Source: Azospirillum baldaniorum
GTDB taxonomy: Bacteria > Pseudomonadota > Alphaproteobacteria > Azospirillales > Azospirillaceae
Assembly: GCF_003119195.2 (NCBI RefSeq)
Contig: NZ_CP022253.1
Location: 638,001-702,000 of the forward strand
Length of the DNA: 64,000 nucleotides
Direction: 5' to 3'
This document shows, piece after piece, positions 52,484-61,182 of the stretch. The notes beneath the pieces are model-generated. The model made no database searches. It saw only the letters and a program-made list of their open reading frames with translations, and was not told where the DNA came from. Every line of letters begins with the position of its first letter. Position 1 is the stretch's first letter. The position numbers were made by a program, and so were the translations under genes.

Positions 52484-53308
52484 TCATGCCCGGATGTCGA
52501 GCGCCCTGATCTGGGGAGGCGTGCCAGCGCTGGCCGCGACCGCTGGCACGCCGTCGCGGAACAGAGGCATGTCCTTCAGATCCTTGACATAGCCGCCGGT
52601 GGCGACGGATTCGGGTGACTTGTCCTTGAGGCGGTCCATCGCGCCCTTGATCATGGCGACCACCGGGTTTTCGCTGTCGAGATCGTCCGGTTCCCGGCCG
52701 CTGCTCCGCATCGACTGCTCATAGCCGAACTGGTTGGCGGCGCGTTGGACCGCCCAGTTGGCCGAGCCCTTCTCCTCGTCGCCGACGCCCTCCAGGAAGG
52801 CGACACCGGCCCGGAAGCGGGCGGCGTGATCGTTGCCCGTCGGGTCCGCGGTCATCATGGCCCGCCCCTGCTGTTGCGACATGATGGATTGGGCGGTGTC
52901 CTGCTCGTCCTTGGAAAAGCTGCCGTCGCTGTTGCTGGCGATGGCGAAGAGGGCGCGGCGGTCGAGCCCGCCATAGACGGTGTCCCAGCTTTCCTGGGTG
53001 GCGTGCATGTAGTCCATCGGCTTGCCGTTCGCGGCCAGCTCCGCGTATTTGGCGTCGATGGCTGCCCGCGCGTCCTTGGCGACGGTCGCGAAATCCTTTT
53101 TTCCCGCGGTCTGGGTCGTCGTCTGGGTCACCAGGGACGCCTGGGCCGTCTCCGACAGCGTAACCACCGCAGCGGTATCGCGCGCGCCGTCGGGGGAGCC
53201 GACGGTTGCTTCTTTCGCTTCCGCCGCGTGCTTGGGAGCGGAGGATGTCGTGGTGGACAGAGGGGCCGGCTGCCGGGCCGCACCCACCGATGGCTCCATG
53301 GCGTTCAT
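52484..53308 (-). CDS. Hypothetical protein with one EF-hand-like loop
   Basis: 274 residues, no signal peptide or membrane helix. The first 70 residues are Ala/Thr-rich and low complexity and include VVTLSETAQ. The rest is helical, with the calcium-loop-like segment NSDGSFSKDEQD (about residue 130), MDYMHATQESWDTVYGGLDRR and a C-terminal VPAVAASAGTPP. The final codons lie inside a perfect 12-bp inverted repeat (52518-52552). The gene converges on the SMR gene with a 4-bp gap. I do not recognise the family. ATG 53299 is an alternative start. Confidence 0.65.
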   Translation of the reverse strand: MNAMEPSVGAARQPAPLSTTTSSAPKHAAEAKEATVGSPDGARDTAAVVTLSETAQASLVTQTTTQTAGKKDFATVAKDARAAIDAKYAELAANGKPMDYMHATQESWDTVYGGLDRRALFAIASNSDGSFSKDEQDTAQSIMSQQQGRAMMTADPTGNDHAARFRAGVAFLEGVGDEEKGSANWAVQRAANQFGYEQSMRSSGREPDDLDSENPVVAMIKGAMDRLKDKSPESVATGGYVKDLKDMPLFRDGVPAVAASAGTPPQIRALDIRA

Positions 53309-53462
53309 CTGACGGCTCTCCCGTTGCCGAGGTTTGCCAACGATCGAAGAATGTCGGTTAGCCGAATCACTCCGTCGCCCTGCATGGCATTCAGATCAGA
53401 TTACCATCGGCTGTATTTGTGGTCGACAAGCAAGTTCAAGGTTGAAATATGGCAGGCGAAGA

Positions 53463-54149
53463 TTAGCGTGCGCAATCGGCCAGCCCGTCCCGTTCCACCA
53501 CCGCCATGCGGTGCTCGATGACGCCGGCCCGTCGCGCCACGTAGGCGCCGGGCGGGTTCGGGGACCAGTTGCGGGGGTTGGGCAGGACGACGGCGAGAAG
53601 GGCGGCCTCGCGGCGGGTCAGGGCCGATGCCGGCTTCTTGAAATGATGGCGGGCGGCGGCCTCGGCGCCGTAGACGCCGTCGTCCCACTCCACGATGTTC
53701 AGGTAGACCTCCAGGATGCGGCTCTTCGGCCACAGCGTCTCGATCAGCAGGGTGAACCACGCCTCGGCGCCCTTGCGGGTCCAGCTGCGGTCCGGCCAGA
53801 GGAAGGCGTTCTTGGCGGTCTGCTGGCTGATCGTGCTGCCGCCGCGCAGGCGCCGGCCCTCCTCGTTGTCCTCGAAGGCTCCCTCGATGGCCGCCCAGTC
53901 GAAGCCGCCGTGGCCGCAGAACAGCGTGTCCTCCGACGCGATGACCGCGCGGGCGAGGTGGGGAGACATTTGCGACATGGGCACCCAGTCGTGCGCCAGC
54001 CCGGACCCTCCGGCGGCGCGGATCAGCATCAGGGGCGTGGCCGGCACCGGCACCACGCGGTAGAGCGCCGCCCAGCCGACGCTGAAGGCCACCAGGGCGA
54101 CGGCCAGGGCCATCAGGAGTCTCAGCAGACGCCGGACCGGAAACCGCAT
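53463..54149 (-). CDS. mtgA: MtgA, monofunctional biosynthetic peptidoglycan glycosyltransferase
   Basis: 228 residues. An N-terminal anchor helix (about 10-30) and a GT51 domain with the catalytic Glu in VIASEDTLFCGHGGFDW (about residue 73), GGSTISQQTAKNAFL and EAWFTLLIETLWPKSRILEVYLNIVEWDDGVYG in shortened view, the standard five-motif set. It polymerises lipid II without a transpeptidase domain. The ATG lies 118 bp from the divergent DinG-like gene. Confidence 0.92.
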   Translation of the reverse strand: MRFPVRRLLRLLMALAVALVAFSVGWAALYRVVPVPATPLMLIRAAGGSGLAHDWVPMSQMSPHLARAVIASEDTLFCGHGGFDWAAIEGAFEDNEEGRRLRGGSTISQQTAKNAFLWPDRSWTRKGAEAWFTLLIETLWPKSRILEVYLNIVEWDDGVYGAEAAARHHFKKPASALTRREAALLAVVLPNPRNWSPNPPGAYVARRAGVIEHRMAVVERDGLADCAR

Positions 54150-54254
54150 GCGCTCGACCTCTCCTCTGCGACGCTCAAGGACGGGGGAGCACTTTCGAGG
54201 GGGCGGGCCGATCGGTCAACACGGGTTTGCTCGCATTGCGGCGGCGGGGGCCAC

Positions 54255-54260
54255 TATACT
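54255..54260 (+). promoter_or_regulatory. Strong -10 box next to the DinG-like start
   Basis: TATACT ends 8 bp before the ATG at 54268, with no Shine-Dalgarno sequence between them. A transcription start seven bases downstream would fall at the ATG itself, giving a leaderless message. The -35 is not obvious (TCGCAT at 18 bp spacing). Confidence 0.45.
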
Positions 54261-54267
54261 GCGCGCC

Positions 54268-57036
54268 ATGGATCTGACCTCGGCGCCCTCCCTCCCGTCC
54301 TTCAGCCTCGATGACGCGCCGGCCCTGGTCGCCGGCGCGCGGCGCGTGGTCCTGCTGACCGGTGACGGCGAGGTGGAGGAATTGCCGCCCGCCGCCGCGG
54401 CGAAGCGGGCGCGCCGCCAGCCGCCGCTCGTCTGCCACGCGCGGGCGATGACGCGGCGGCTGGGGACGGAGCCCTTCGCCGCCTTCGACCTGCTGGAACT
54501 GTTCGCCTTCGTCCTGCCCGCCCGCTTCTGCGTGCCGACCCCGCGCGGACTGGCCGAGGCGCTGGATCTGCCGATTCCCGACGGGCTGGAGGACGACGCG
54601 CTGGCCCTGCACCGGGCGGTGCGCAAGCTGCTTGGCCTGCTGGGATCGCCGGGGCGCGAGGAAGCGTCCGACCCGGTGGCCTTCGCCTGGGAGATGGGGC
54701 GCGCCGGCTGGCTGTGGGCGCCCGCCGTGCTGGCGGCGCTCGGCAAGCCGGACGGGCCGGAGAAGGGCGCCGGCCGCGCCGGCCTGCGCGTCTGGACCCG
54801 CATCAAGGAATGGCAGGACGGCCCGCCCGAACCGCCGCCCGCCCACCACCCGGTGGAGCCGGACGAGGCGCGCCGCCGGCTGTCGGTGATGCTGTCGGCC
54901 AGCGTGCCCGGCAAGGTGGCCGAGCCGCGCCCGCAGCAGGCCGACTACGCCAGCGCGGTGTCCGCCGCCTTCGCCCCGCGCCCCGCCCCCGACACGCCGA
55001 ACGTCGTCCTGGCGGAGGCCGGAACGGGCGTCGGCAAGACGCTGGGCTACTTGGCGCCGGCCACGGTGTGGGCGGAGAAGAACGGCGGCACGGTGTGGAT
55101 CTCCACCTACACCCGCAACCTCCAGCACCAGATCGACGCGGAGCTGGACCGCCTCTACCCCGAACCGGCGACCAAGGCGCGCAAGGTCGTGCTGCGCAAG
55201 GGCCGGGAAAACTACCTGTGCCTGCTGAACCTGGAAGAGGCCGTCCGCGGCATGCCGATGCAGCCGCACCACGCCATCGGGGTGGGGCTGATGGCGCGCT
55301 GGGCCGCGGCGACGCGCGATGGCGACCTGACCGGCGGCGACTTCCCCGGCTGGCTGGTCGACATCGCCGGGCGCGGGCGGACGCTGGGCCTCGCCGACCG
55401 GCGGGGCGAGTGCATCTACTCCGCCTGCGACCATTACGCCCGCTGCTACATCGAGAAAAGCGTGCGCCGCGCCCGCAAGGCCGACGTGGTGATCGCCAAC
55501 CACGCGCTGGTCATGGTGCAGGCCGCACTCGGCGGCGGTGAGGAGCCGACGCTGCCCACCCGCTACGTCTTCGACGAGGGGCACCATGTCTTCGACGCCG
55601 CGGACAGCGCCTTCGCCGGGCATCTGACCGGGCGGGAGACCCAGGAGCTGCGGCGCTGGCTGCTGGGCGCCGAGGAGACCGGACGCAGCCGCGCCCGCGG
55701 GCTGAAGCGCCGCATCGAGGATCTGGTCGCCAGCGACGAACAGGCGCAGGAGCTGATGGACGCGGTGATGCTGGGCGCCCGAGTCCTGCCGGCGGAGGGC
55801 TGGGCGGCGCGGCTGTCCGCCGACAACCCGCAGGGGCCGACCGAGGCCTTCCTGCTCGCCGCGCGGCGGCAGGTCTATTCGCGGACGGCGGGGCAGGGCG
55901 GTCCCTACAGCCTGGAGGCCGACAAGGCCTATCCGGTGGACGGGCTGCTCGACGCGGCGGCGGCGCTGGAGGCGGCGCTGGTCCGGCTGGCGGACCCGCT
56001 GGCCGGGCTGGCCAAGCGGCTGGCGGCAAGGCTGGAGGACGAGACGGCGGAACTGGACAGCGACCAGCGGCGGCGCATCGACGCCATGGCGCGCAGCCTG
56101 ACCCGGCGCGGCGTTCTGACGGTCGAGGCGTGGCGGGCCATGCTGAAGACCCTGCCGGTGGAGACCCCGGCGCAGTTCGTGGACTGGTTCGCGGTGGAGC
56201 GGATCGACGGGCGCGACGTCGACGTCGGGCTCTACCGCCACTGGATCGACCCGACCGTTCCCTTCGCTGAGGCGCTGGCCGGGCCGGCGCACGGCATGGT
56301 GGTCACCTCCGCCACGCTGACCGACGGCACCGGCGACACCGCCATGGACTGGCAGGCGGCGGAGGACCGCTGCGGCGCCAGCCATTTGCCGAAGCCGGCG
56401 CTGCGCGCCCAGGTGCCGTCGCCCTTCGACTATCCCAACCGCACGCGGGTGATGGTGGTCACCGACGTGCGCAAGGACGATCTGGGGCAGGTGGCGTCGG
56501 CCTACCGCACGCTGTTCCAGGCGGCGGGCGGCGGGGGCTTGGGGCTGTTCACCGCGATCAGCCGGCTGCGCGCCGTCTATGACCGCATCGTGGAGCCGCT
56601 GGACGCCACCGGCATCCCGCTCTACGCCCAGCATGTCGACCCGCTGGACGTGGCGACCCTGATCGACATCTTCCGGGGGGAGGAGCACGCCTGCCTGCTC
56701 GGCACCGACGCGGTGCGTGACGGGGTGGACGTGCCGGGCCGCAGCTTGCGGCTGATCGTGTTCGACCGGGTGCCCTGGCCGCGCCCCGACATTCTGCACC
56801 GCGCCCGGCGCGACGCCTTCGGACGGCGGCGCTACGAGGACATGATCGCGCGGTTGCGGCTGAAGCAGGCTTTCGGCCGGCTGGTGCGACGGGCCGACGA
56901 CACCGGGGTGTTCGTTCTGCTCGACCCGATGATGCCGAGCCGCCTGTTCGGCGCCTTCCCCGAGGGGGTGGAGGTCCGCCGCGTCGGCATCAAGGAGGCG
57001 GTGGAGGCGACCGCGGAGTTCCTGCGGGGCTGGTGA
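54268..57036 (+). CDS. DinG-family ATP-dependent DNA helicase (XPD-like) with degenerate N-terminal exonuclease-like domain
   Basis: 922 residues. The first roughly 200 look like a decayed DnaQ exonuclease (VCHARAMTRRLG, FDLLELFAFVLPARF, LHRAVRKLLGLL) without a DTE start. The helicase follows: Walker A EAGTGVGKTLGYLAP (about 251), iron-sulfur cysteines at NYLCLLN (about 318) and GECIYSACDHYARC (about 382-393), DEGH box (about 436), then VTSATLTDGTGD and a C-terminal motif VI region RLKQAFGRLVRRADDTG. This is the DinG layout, an iron-sulfur 5'-3' helicase. Gram-positive DinG carries an active exonuclease at this place. Convergent with the receptor gene downstream. Confidence 0.88.
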   Translation: MDLTSAPSLPSFSLDDAPALVAGARRVVLLTGDGEVEELPPAAAAKRARRQPPLVCHARAMTRRLGTEPFAAFDLLELFAFVLPARFCVPTPRGLAEALDLPIPDGLEDDALALHRAVRKLLGLLGSPGREEASDPVAFAWEMGRAGWLWAPAVLAALGKPDGPEKGAGRAGLRVWTRIKEWQDGPPEPPPAHHPVEPDEARRRLSVMLSASVPGKVAEPRPQQADYASAVSAAFAPRPAPDTPNVVLAEAGTGVGKTLGYLAPATVWAEKNGGTVWISTYTRNLQHQIDAELDRLYPEPATKARKVVLRKGRENYLCLLNLEEAVRGMPMQPHHAIGVGLMARWAAATRDGDLTGGDFPGWLVDIAGRGRTLGLADRRGECIYSACDHYARCYIEKSVRRARKADVVIANHALVMVQAALGGGEEPTLPTRYVFDEGHHVFDAADSAFAGHLTGRETQELRRWLLGAEETGRSRARGLKRRIEDLVASDEQAQELMDAVMLGARVLPAEGWAARLSADNPQGPTEAFLLAARRQVYSRTAGQGGPYSLEADKAYPVDGLLDAAAALEAALVRLADPLAGLAKRLAARLEDETAELDSDQRRRIDAMARSLTRRGVLTVEAWRAMLKTLPVETPAQFVDWFAVERIDGRDVDVGLYRHWIDPTVPFAEALAGPAHGMVVTSATLTDGTGDTAMDWQAAEDRCGASHLPKPALRAQVPSPFDYPNRTRVMVVTDVRKDDLGQVASAYRTLFQAAGGGGLGLFTAISRLRAVYDRIVEPLDATGIPLYAQHVDPLDVATLIDIFRGEEHACLLGTDAVRDGVDVPGRSLRLIVFDRVPWPRPDILHRARRDAFGRRRYEDMIARLRLKQAFGRLVRRADDTGVFVLLDPMMPSRLFGAFPEGVEVRRVGIKEAVEATAEFLRGW

Positions 57037-57063
57037 GGCCCCGCAGGAATCGCGAGGCATCCA

Positions 57064-58743
57064 TCAGGCGGCGCGGATCGCCGCCAGGAAGCTCTCCACG
57101 TCGCGGCGAAGGTTCTCCGCCTGCGAGGCCAGCCCGCCGGCCGCACCCAGCACCTGATGGGCGGCGGCCCCGGTGGTGCCGGCGGCCTCGGTCACCTGGG
57201 CGATGTTGCTGGACACCTCGCGCGTGCCGATCGCCGCCTGCTGGACGTTGCGCGAGATCTCGTTGGTCGCGGCGGACTGTTCCTCGATCGCGGCGGCGAT
57301 GGAGGTGGAGATCTCGTTGATCGCCGCGATGGTGCGGCCGATCCCCTCGATGGCGCCGACCGAGCCGGCGGTGGCCTCCTGGATCGCCTGGATCTGCGAG
57401 GCGATCTCGTCCGTCGCGCGGGCGGTCTGGTTGGCGAGCTGCTTCACCTCCGACGCCACGACGGCGAAGCCCTTGCCGGCCTCGCCGGCGCGGGCCGCCT
57501 CGATGGTGGCGTTGAGCGCCAGCAGGTTGGTCTGGCCGGCGATGTTGGTGATGAGCTGCACCACGGCGCCGATGCGGTGCGCGGCGTCGGCCAGCCCGCG
57601 CACGGAGTCGGTGGTGCGCCCGGCCTCCTGCACCGCCTGTCCGGCGATGCCGGTGGAGCGGGTGACCTGCGACCCGATCTCCCCGATGGAGCTGGACATC
57701 TCCTCCGCGGCGCTGGCGACCGTCTGCACGTTGGCGCTGGTCTGTTCCGCGGCGGCGGCGGCGTTGGCCGCCTGGTCGTTGGTCTGGCGGGCGGTGACCG
57801 CCATGCTCTGGGCGGTGGTGTCCAGCTCGGTCGCGGCGGCGGCGACGTTGCGCAGCGCGTCGGCGACCTGCTCCTCGAAGGAGCCGATCAGCCGCTCGAC
57901 CGCCTCGGTCCGCCGCAGCTTGGCGGCCTGCTCGGCGGCCTGCTCGGCGGCCAGCCGGTCGGCCTCGATCAGCCCGTCCTTGAAGACCTGGACGGCGGTG
58001 GCCATGGCGCCGATCTCGTCGCCACGGCTGGCGAAGGGAATCGCCGTCGTCTTGTCGCCGCCGGCCAGCCGGCGCATCGCCTCGGTCATCGCGCCGATCG
58101 GCGAGGAGACGCCGCGGATCATCATCAGCGCACCGCCCAGGCAGACGGCGATGCCGATGAGCAGCGCGACGATGAGCATCGTGCTGGATTGGGCGTAGAC
58201 GGCGTCGGCGTCGTCGCTCGCCTTGGCGGCCCCGCGGTTGTTGTGGTCGATCATGGCGTCGAGCGTCCGCCCGACCTCCTGGAAGCCCTTGTCGGCCGCG
58301 TCGCGGAACAGGGCGTTGGCGGCGGCGTTCTCGTTGCGCCGCGACAGGGCGGTGATCTGACGGTGCAGGGTGAGATACTGCGCCCATTGCTGTTCGAACT
58401 GGGCGAACAGAGCGCGCCCTTCGGCGGTTCGCAGCGTCGCCTCGTAGGTCCGGCGGGCGTTGGCGATGCTGGCTTCCATCTCGTCCATCCGCTTCTCCAC
58501 CGCGGTCATCTCCGTCTCGGTGGCGCTGAGGATGTGGGTGCTCTGCAGGATGCGGAAGTTCGACACGGCGTCGTTCACGACGTTGACCTGAACGACCCGC
58601 GGCATCCAGAAGCTGGCGATTTCCGTCGAGCTGTCGTTGACCACCGACAGGCGGTTGATTCCCAAGGTGCCGATGCCAGCGAGAAGCAGGGATAGAAACG
58701 CAAAAACTGCAAACGTTTTTGTTCTGACGCTGATGTCATTCAT
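57064..58743 (-). CDS. Methyl-accepting chemotaxis protein (four-helix-bundle sensor)
   Basis: 559 residues. Membrane helices at about 8-30 and 188-210 flank a roughly 155-residue four-helix-bundle periplasmic sensor ([20 protein letters not shown]). HAMP follows, then a signalling domain with the conserved tip [28 protein letters not shown]. The C-terminus is SFLAAIRAA, shared in pattern with the receptor at 61781. No pentapeptide for CheR docking. ATG 58743 (MNDIS) is taken as start; the longer upstream reading is low-complexity. It is not linked to che genes and would signal through a Che complex in trans. Confidence 0.9.
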   Translation of the reverse strand: MNDISVRTKTFAVFAFLSLLLAGIGTLGINRLSVVNDSSTEIASFWMPRVVQVNVVNDAVSNFRILQSTHILSATETEMTAVEKRMDEMEASIANARRTYEATLRTAEGRALFAQFEQQWAQYLTLHRQITALSRRNENAAANALFRDAADKGFQEVGRTLDAMIDHNNRGAAKASDDADAVYAQSSTMLIVALLIGIAVCLGGALMMIRGVSSPIGAMTEAMRRLAGGDKTTAIPFASRGDEIGAMATAVQVFKDGLIEADRLAAEQAAEQAAKLRRTEAVERLIGSFEEQVADALRNVAAAATELDTTAQSMAVTARQTNDQAANAAAAAEQTSANVQTVASAAEEMSSSIGEIGSQVTRSTGIAGQAVQEAGRTTDSVRGLADAAHRIGAVVQLITNIAGQTNLLALNATIEAARAGEAGKGFAVVASEVKQLANQTARATDEIASQIQAIQEATAGSVGAIEGIGRTIAAINEISTSIAAAIEEQSAATNEISRNVQQAAIGTREVSSNIAQVTEAAGTTGAAAHQVLGAAGGLASQAENLRRDVESFLAAIRAA

Positions 58744-58837
58744 GATGTTTTTCTCTTTTCTGTTGTTTTGGTGGTTGGTTTCCTCGCGCGTCACCAAAGG
58801 AGGATTTTTATTTCTGTTTGTCTTCGTTGATAATTGT

Positions 58838-58865
58838 GAATTACGCAATGAACCGGTTGCGGCAA
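58838..58865 (-). promoter_or_regulatory. Candidate promoter of the chemoreceptor at 57064
   Basis: Minus strand: TTGCCG, 16 bp, TAATTC, about 95 bp before the start codon in AT-rich sequence. Moderate match to sigma-70 consensus. Confidence 0.35.
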
Positions 58866-59295
58866 AATTGTTCATTGTGTGACAGTGAGGGATGCCGCAC
58901 ACGCTCCGCACGCCCGACCGCATGGCCGCGCGGATGGGCAATGCAAAAGCCCACATGTTCTGCGATAAGTTGAAGGATTGGTCGGCGGCCAAGGGGCGAC
59001 CATGCGGAGAGATTCGCGGGACGCCTCCGAAGACGTCGCTCCGGAAGAAACTGGCGTCACACAGTCATCATGGCCGCCGTGCTCCCGCGGGCGGTGAAGG
59101 AGACTTCGCTACTCTACCGGTGCAGAACCTGAACGCCCTTCGGGGGCACACGGTTTCTAGTGTCGCGTGCAGGCGCTGACCGGCGGCCCCGCGGGACCCG
59201 GACCAAAGGCGGAATGATTGGAGCGCACACCGAGAATGGCCATGTCGTATCCATGCGTAAAAGTGCTGCGCACCGCGTATCCCAGCGTTTCTTAC

Positions 59296-59312
59296 ACGAT
59301 AATACGTATCGT
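59296..59312. promoter_or_regulatory. Operator-like palindrome overlapping a -10 box before the XRE gene
   Basis: ACGATA-ATACG-TATCGT, perfect 6-bp arms, with an inner ATACGTAT palindrome. It contains TAATAC (59300-59305), a good -10 hexamer for the plus strand. It lies inside the longest open frame of the regulator, which argues that translation starts downstream of it. Confidence 0.45.
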
Positions 59313-59390
59313 AGCAACATGAGAAAACGTGCAACCGACGATTGGCCCCGTCGCAAGCGGGGCGCCGTGGGAAGCAAATTCACCGTGGAA

Positions 59391-59966
59391 ATGGAGGCTT
59401 CCTCTCCAGGCTTGGGAGAAACCAGCGTGGTGCAGCTTGGGGATCGGCTCAAGACCGTGCGCGAATTTCTCGGTGAGACACAAAAAACAATGTCTCGCCG
59501 GTTCCGTCTCGGGGAGAACACGTGGCAGTCCTACGAGTTGAACGGCAAGCTGCCGAAGGGAGAGACCCTGTCGGAATTGGCCGCCCTCGGCATCGACATG
59601 AACTGGCTGCTGACCGGCCGGGGCAGGATGCGGACGGCGGCCGGCCGGCCGGAGTCCGGTGACGGCGCGCTTCCGCTCCTGCAGCGGGAGTCCGGGGCGT
59701 CCGGGTCAGTGCTCGACCTCGCGCTGTTGAGCGAGGCGGTCGCGCTTGTCGAGCAAGGGCTGGCCGACCGGGGCCGGCGTCTGTCACCCCGCGCCAAGGG
59801 CCATCTGGTGGCGGCCCTGTACGGTCTGGCGGCGGAGGAGGGGGAGGGCAATTCCCGTCCGCCCGGCGTCAGCCCGTCGGCCGTCGCGCATCTGCTCTGG
59901 CTCGCCTTGCAGATGGACGAGGCGCTGCAGCCGCTGGACGGTGACGGGACGGTTCGGTTGCCTTGA
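59391..59966 (+). CDS. XRE-family helix-turn-helix regulator (phage-repressor-like)
   Basis: 191 residues from ATG 59391. The DNA-binding domain (about 12-75) reads LGDRLKTVREFLGETQ, SRRFRLGENTWQSYELNG, PKGETLSELAALGIDMNWLLTGRG, the pattern of CI/Cro-like regulators. The C-terminal half is helical, with no protease Ser-Lys pair seen, so it is unlikely to be a LexA/CI self-cleaver. Start is uncertain: ATGs at 59214, 59253 and 59319 are in frame; 59214 has the best ribosome site but lies upstream of the operator-like palindrome. Autoregulation at that palindrome is inferred. No phage genes are adjacent. Confidence 0.75.
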   Translation: MEASSPGLGETSVVQLGDRLKTVREFLGETQKTMSRRFRLGENTWQSYELNGKLPKGETLSELAALGIDMNWLLTGRGRMRTAAGRPESGDGALPLLQRESGASGSVLDLALLSEAVALVEQGLADRGRRLSPRAKGHLVAALYGLAAEEGEGNSRPPGVSPSAVAHLLWLALQMDEALQPLDGDGTVRLP

Positions 59967-60037
59967 GCGGAGGGCGTTTCCCTCCCCACGATTCAGGGGC
60001 CCAACTCCGCCTCACCCCACCCGTTCCGGTCGGCGGC

Positions 60038-60961
60038 CTACGCGGCCGTGCCGATGCGGGAAAGCTCGAAGGGCGTCGTCTGGTAGATCTGGTTGATCCA
60101 GTTGGCGAACAGCAGATGGGCGTGGCTCCGCCACCGGTTTTCGGGCGGCTGGCTGGGGTCGTCGTCGGGGAAATAGCCGTGGGGAACCGGCGTGGCCGCG
60201 TCCTTGGCGACGTCCCGGACATACTCGTTGCGCAGCGTGTCCGTGTCGTACTCGATGTGGTTGAACATGTGCAGCGACCGGTGGGCGGCGTCCTCCAGCA
60301 GGCAGGGGCCGGTCTCCGGGGAGTCCAGGAGCACGCGCAGTCCGCTTTCGGGCGGGAGGTCGTCCTCGCGCACCTCGGTCCAGCGCGAGACCGGGATGGG
60401 CACGCCGTCGGACAGGCCGCACAGGTAGGGCGAGGCGGGGGCGCGGTTGCGGTGCCGGAACACGCCGGACGCCTTGCGCGGCAGAAGATGCTTCGGCACG
60501 CCGTGGAAGTGATGAACGGCGGCCTGCGCCGCCCAGCAGATGTTCAGACAGGCATGGACGTGGCTCTGCGTCCAGTCGAAGACCGAACACAGCTCGTCCC
60601 AGTAGGACACCTCCTCGAAGGGCATCGTCTCGACCGGAGCGCCGGTGATGATGAAGCCGTCGAACGTCTCGCGGCGCGCGTCCTCCCACGACCGGTAGAA
60701 GGCGCTCATATGGTCCGCCGCGGTGTTGCGCGGCACATGGTTGGTGATCCGGATCAGCGACAGCTCGACCTGAAGCGGCGTGTTGCCCAGGAGGCGGGCG
60801 ATCTGCGTCTCGGTCCGGATCTTGTCGGGCATCAGGTTGAGCAGGCCGAAGCGCAGGGGTCGGATGTCCTGCCGGATGGCGTCGGCCTCCTGCATGACCA
60901 TGACCCCCTCGGTCTGCAGGGCGGTGAAGGCGGGAAGATCGTTGGGTATCCTGATGGGCAT
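60038..60961 (-). CDS. metA: MetA-family homoserine O-acyltransferase (predicted acetyltransferase)
   Basis: First committed step of methionine synthesis. 307 residues, amidotransferase-like fold: catalytic Cys142 in [14 protein letters not shown] and His in [12 protein letters not shown]. Residue 111 is Glu ([13 protein letters not shown]), which in the studied MetA enzymes marks acetyl-CoA rather than succinyl-CoA use (E. coli has Gly there), so the product is probably O-acetylhomoserine. ATG 60961 begins [12 protein letters not shown] as in relatives. The leader carries a SAM-riboswitch-like structure, implying repression by methionine status. Confidence 0.92.
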   Translation of the reverse strand: MPIRIPNDLPAFTALQTEGVMVMQEADAIRQDIRPLRFGLLNLMPDKIRTETQIARLLGNTPLQVELSLIRITNHVPRNTAADHMSAFYRSWEDARRETFDGFIITGAPVETMPFEEVSYWDELCSVFDWTQSHVHACLNICWAAQAAVHHFHGVPKHLLPRKASGVFRHRNRAPASPYLCGLSDGVPIPVSRWTEVREDDLPPESGLRVLLDSPETGPCLLEDAAHRSLHMFNHIEYDTDTLRNEYVRDVAKDAATPVPHGYFPDDDPSQPPENRWRSHAHLLFANWINQIYQTTPFELSRIGTAA

Positions 60962-61037
60962 GACTCGTCCGGCTCCGCTGTCGGTGCATCGGTCGGAACA
61001 GACGTCATGGCGAACCCCGTTTGTTTGCCGGTCCGGC

Positions 61038-61112
61038 CACATCCCCCTTCGGGACGCCACCTTGCTCGGGAAAGCAGGTTGGCGTTGAGCGTCCGCTCAA
61101 CTCTTGATGCGC
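61038..61112 (-). ncRNA. Candidate SAM (S-box superfamily, SAM-I/IV-like) riboswitch of metA
   Basis: Minus-strand order: P1 left strand GCATC (61110-61106), conserved AAGAG, P2 hairpin TTGAGC/GCTCAA, then the S-box core AACC-TGCT...AGCA-AGGTG (P3), TCCC-GAAG-GGGG (P4), and P1 right strand GATGT. AUCAAGAG at the start, AACC and AGGUG are hallmark S-box bases. It sits between a strong promoter and metA, the classic place. P2 is shorter than in standard SAM-I, so it may belong to a variant class. Binding is untested. Confidence 0.6.
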
Positions 61113-61119
61113 GGTGCAC

Positions 61120-61146
61120 ATTATACGGGCAGCGGCGGCTTGGCAA
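61120..61146 (-). promoter_or_regulatory. Promoter of the metA leader
   Basis: Minus strand TTGCCA (61146-61141), 15 bp, TATAAT (61125-61120), a perfect -10. Transcription would begin near 61113, exactly at the foot of the riboswitch candidate, leaving a roughly 150-nt leader. Confidence 0.6.
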
Positions 61147-61182
61147 CAGGAGTGGGGCAACGGCGGCGGAACCGGGATTTCG

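Larger units (their letters stand above)
58744..59390. other. Long intergenic region between the chemoreceptor and the XRE regulator
   Basis: 647 bp. The left part is AT-rich (receptor leader and promoter), the middle GC-rich with no convincing gene, and the right end carries the operator-like palindrome near 59296. Several open frames here lack ribosome sites or family features. If the regulator starts at 59214 or 59319 the region is shorter. Confidence 0.5.

Noticed and set aside
54175..57060. Minus-strand frame of 961 codons opposite the helicase gene
   Set aside because: Antisense shadow; helicase motifs occur only on the plus strand.
58892..59179. 95-codon plus-strand frame upstream of the XRE gene
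   Set aside because: No ribosome site, no family features and basic low-complexity sequence; treated as non-coding.
61001..61020. GGAAC-N18-CGTT on the plus strand in the metA leader region
   Set aside because: Spacing is one base too long for EcfG and no plus-strand gene follows.
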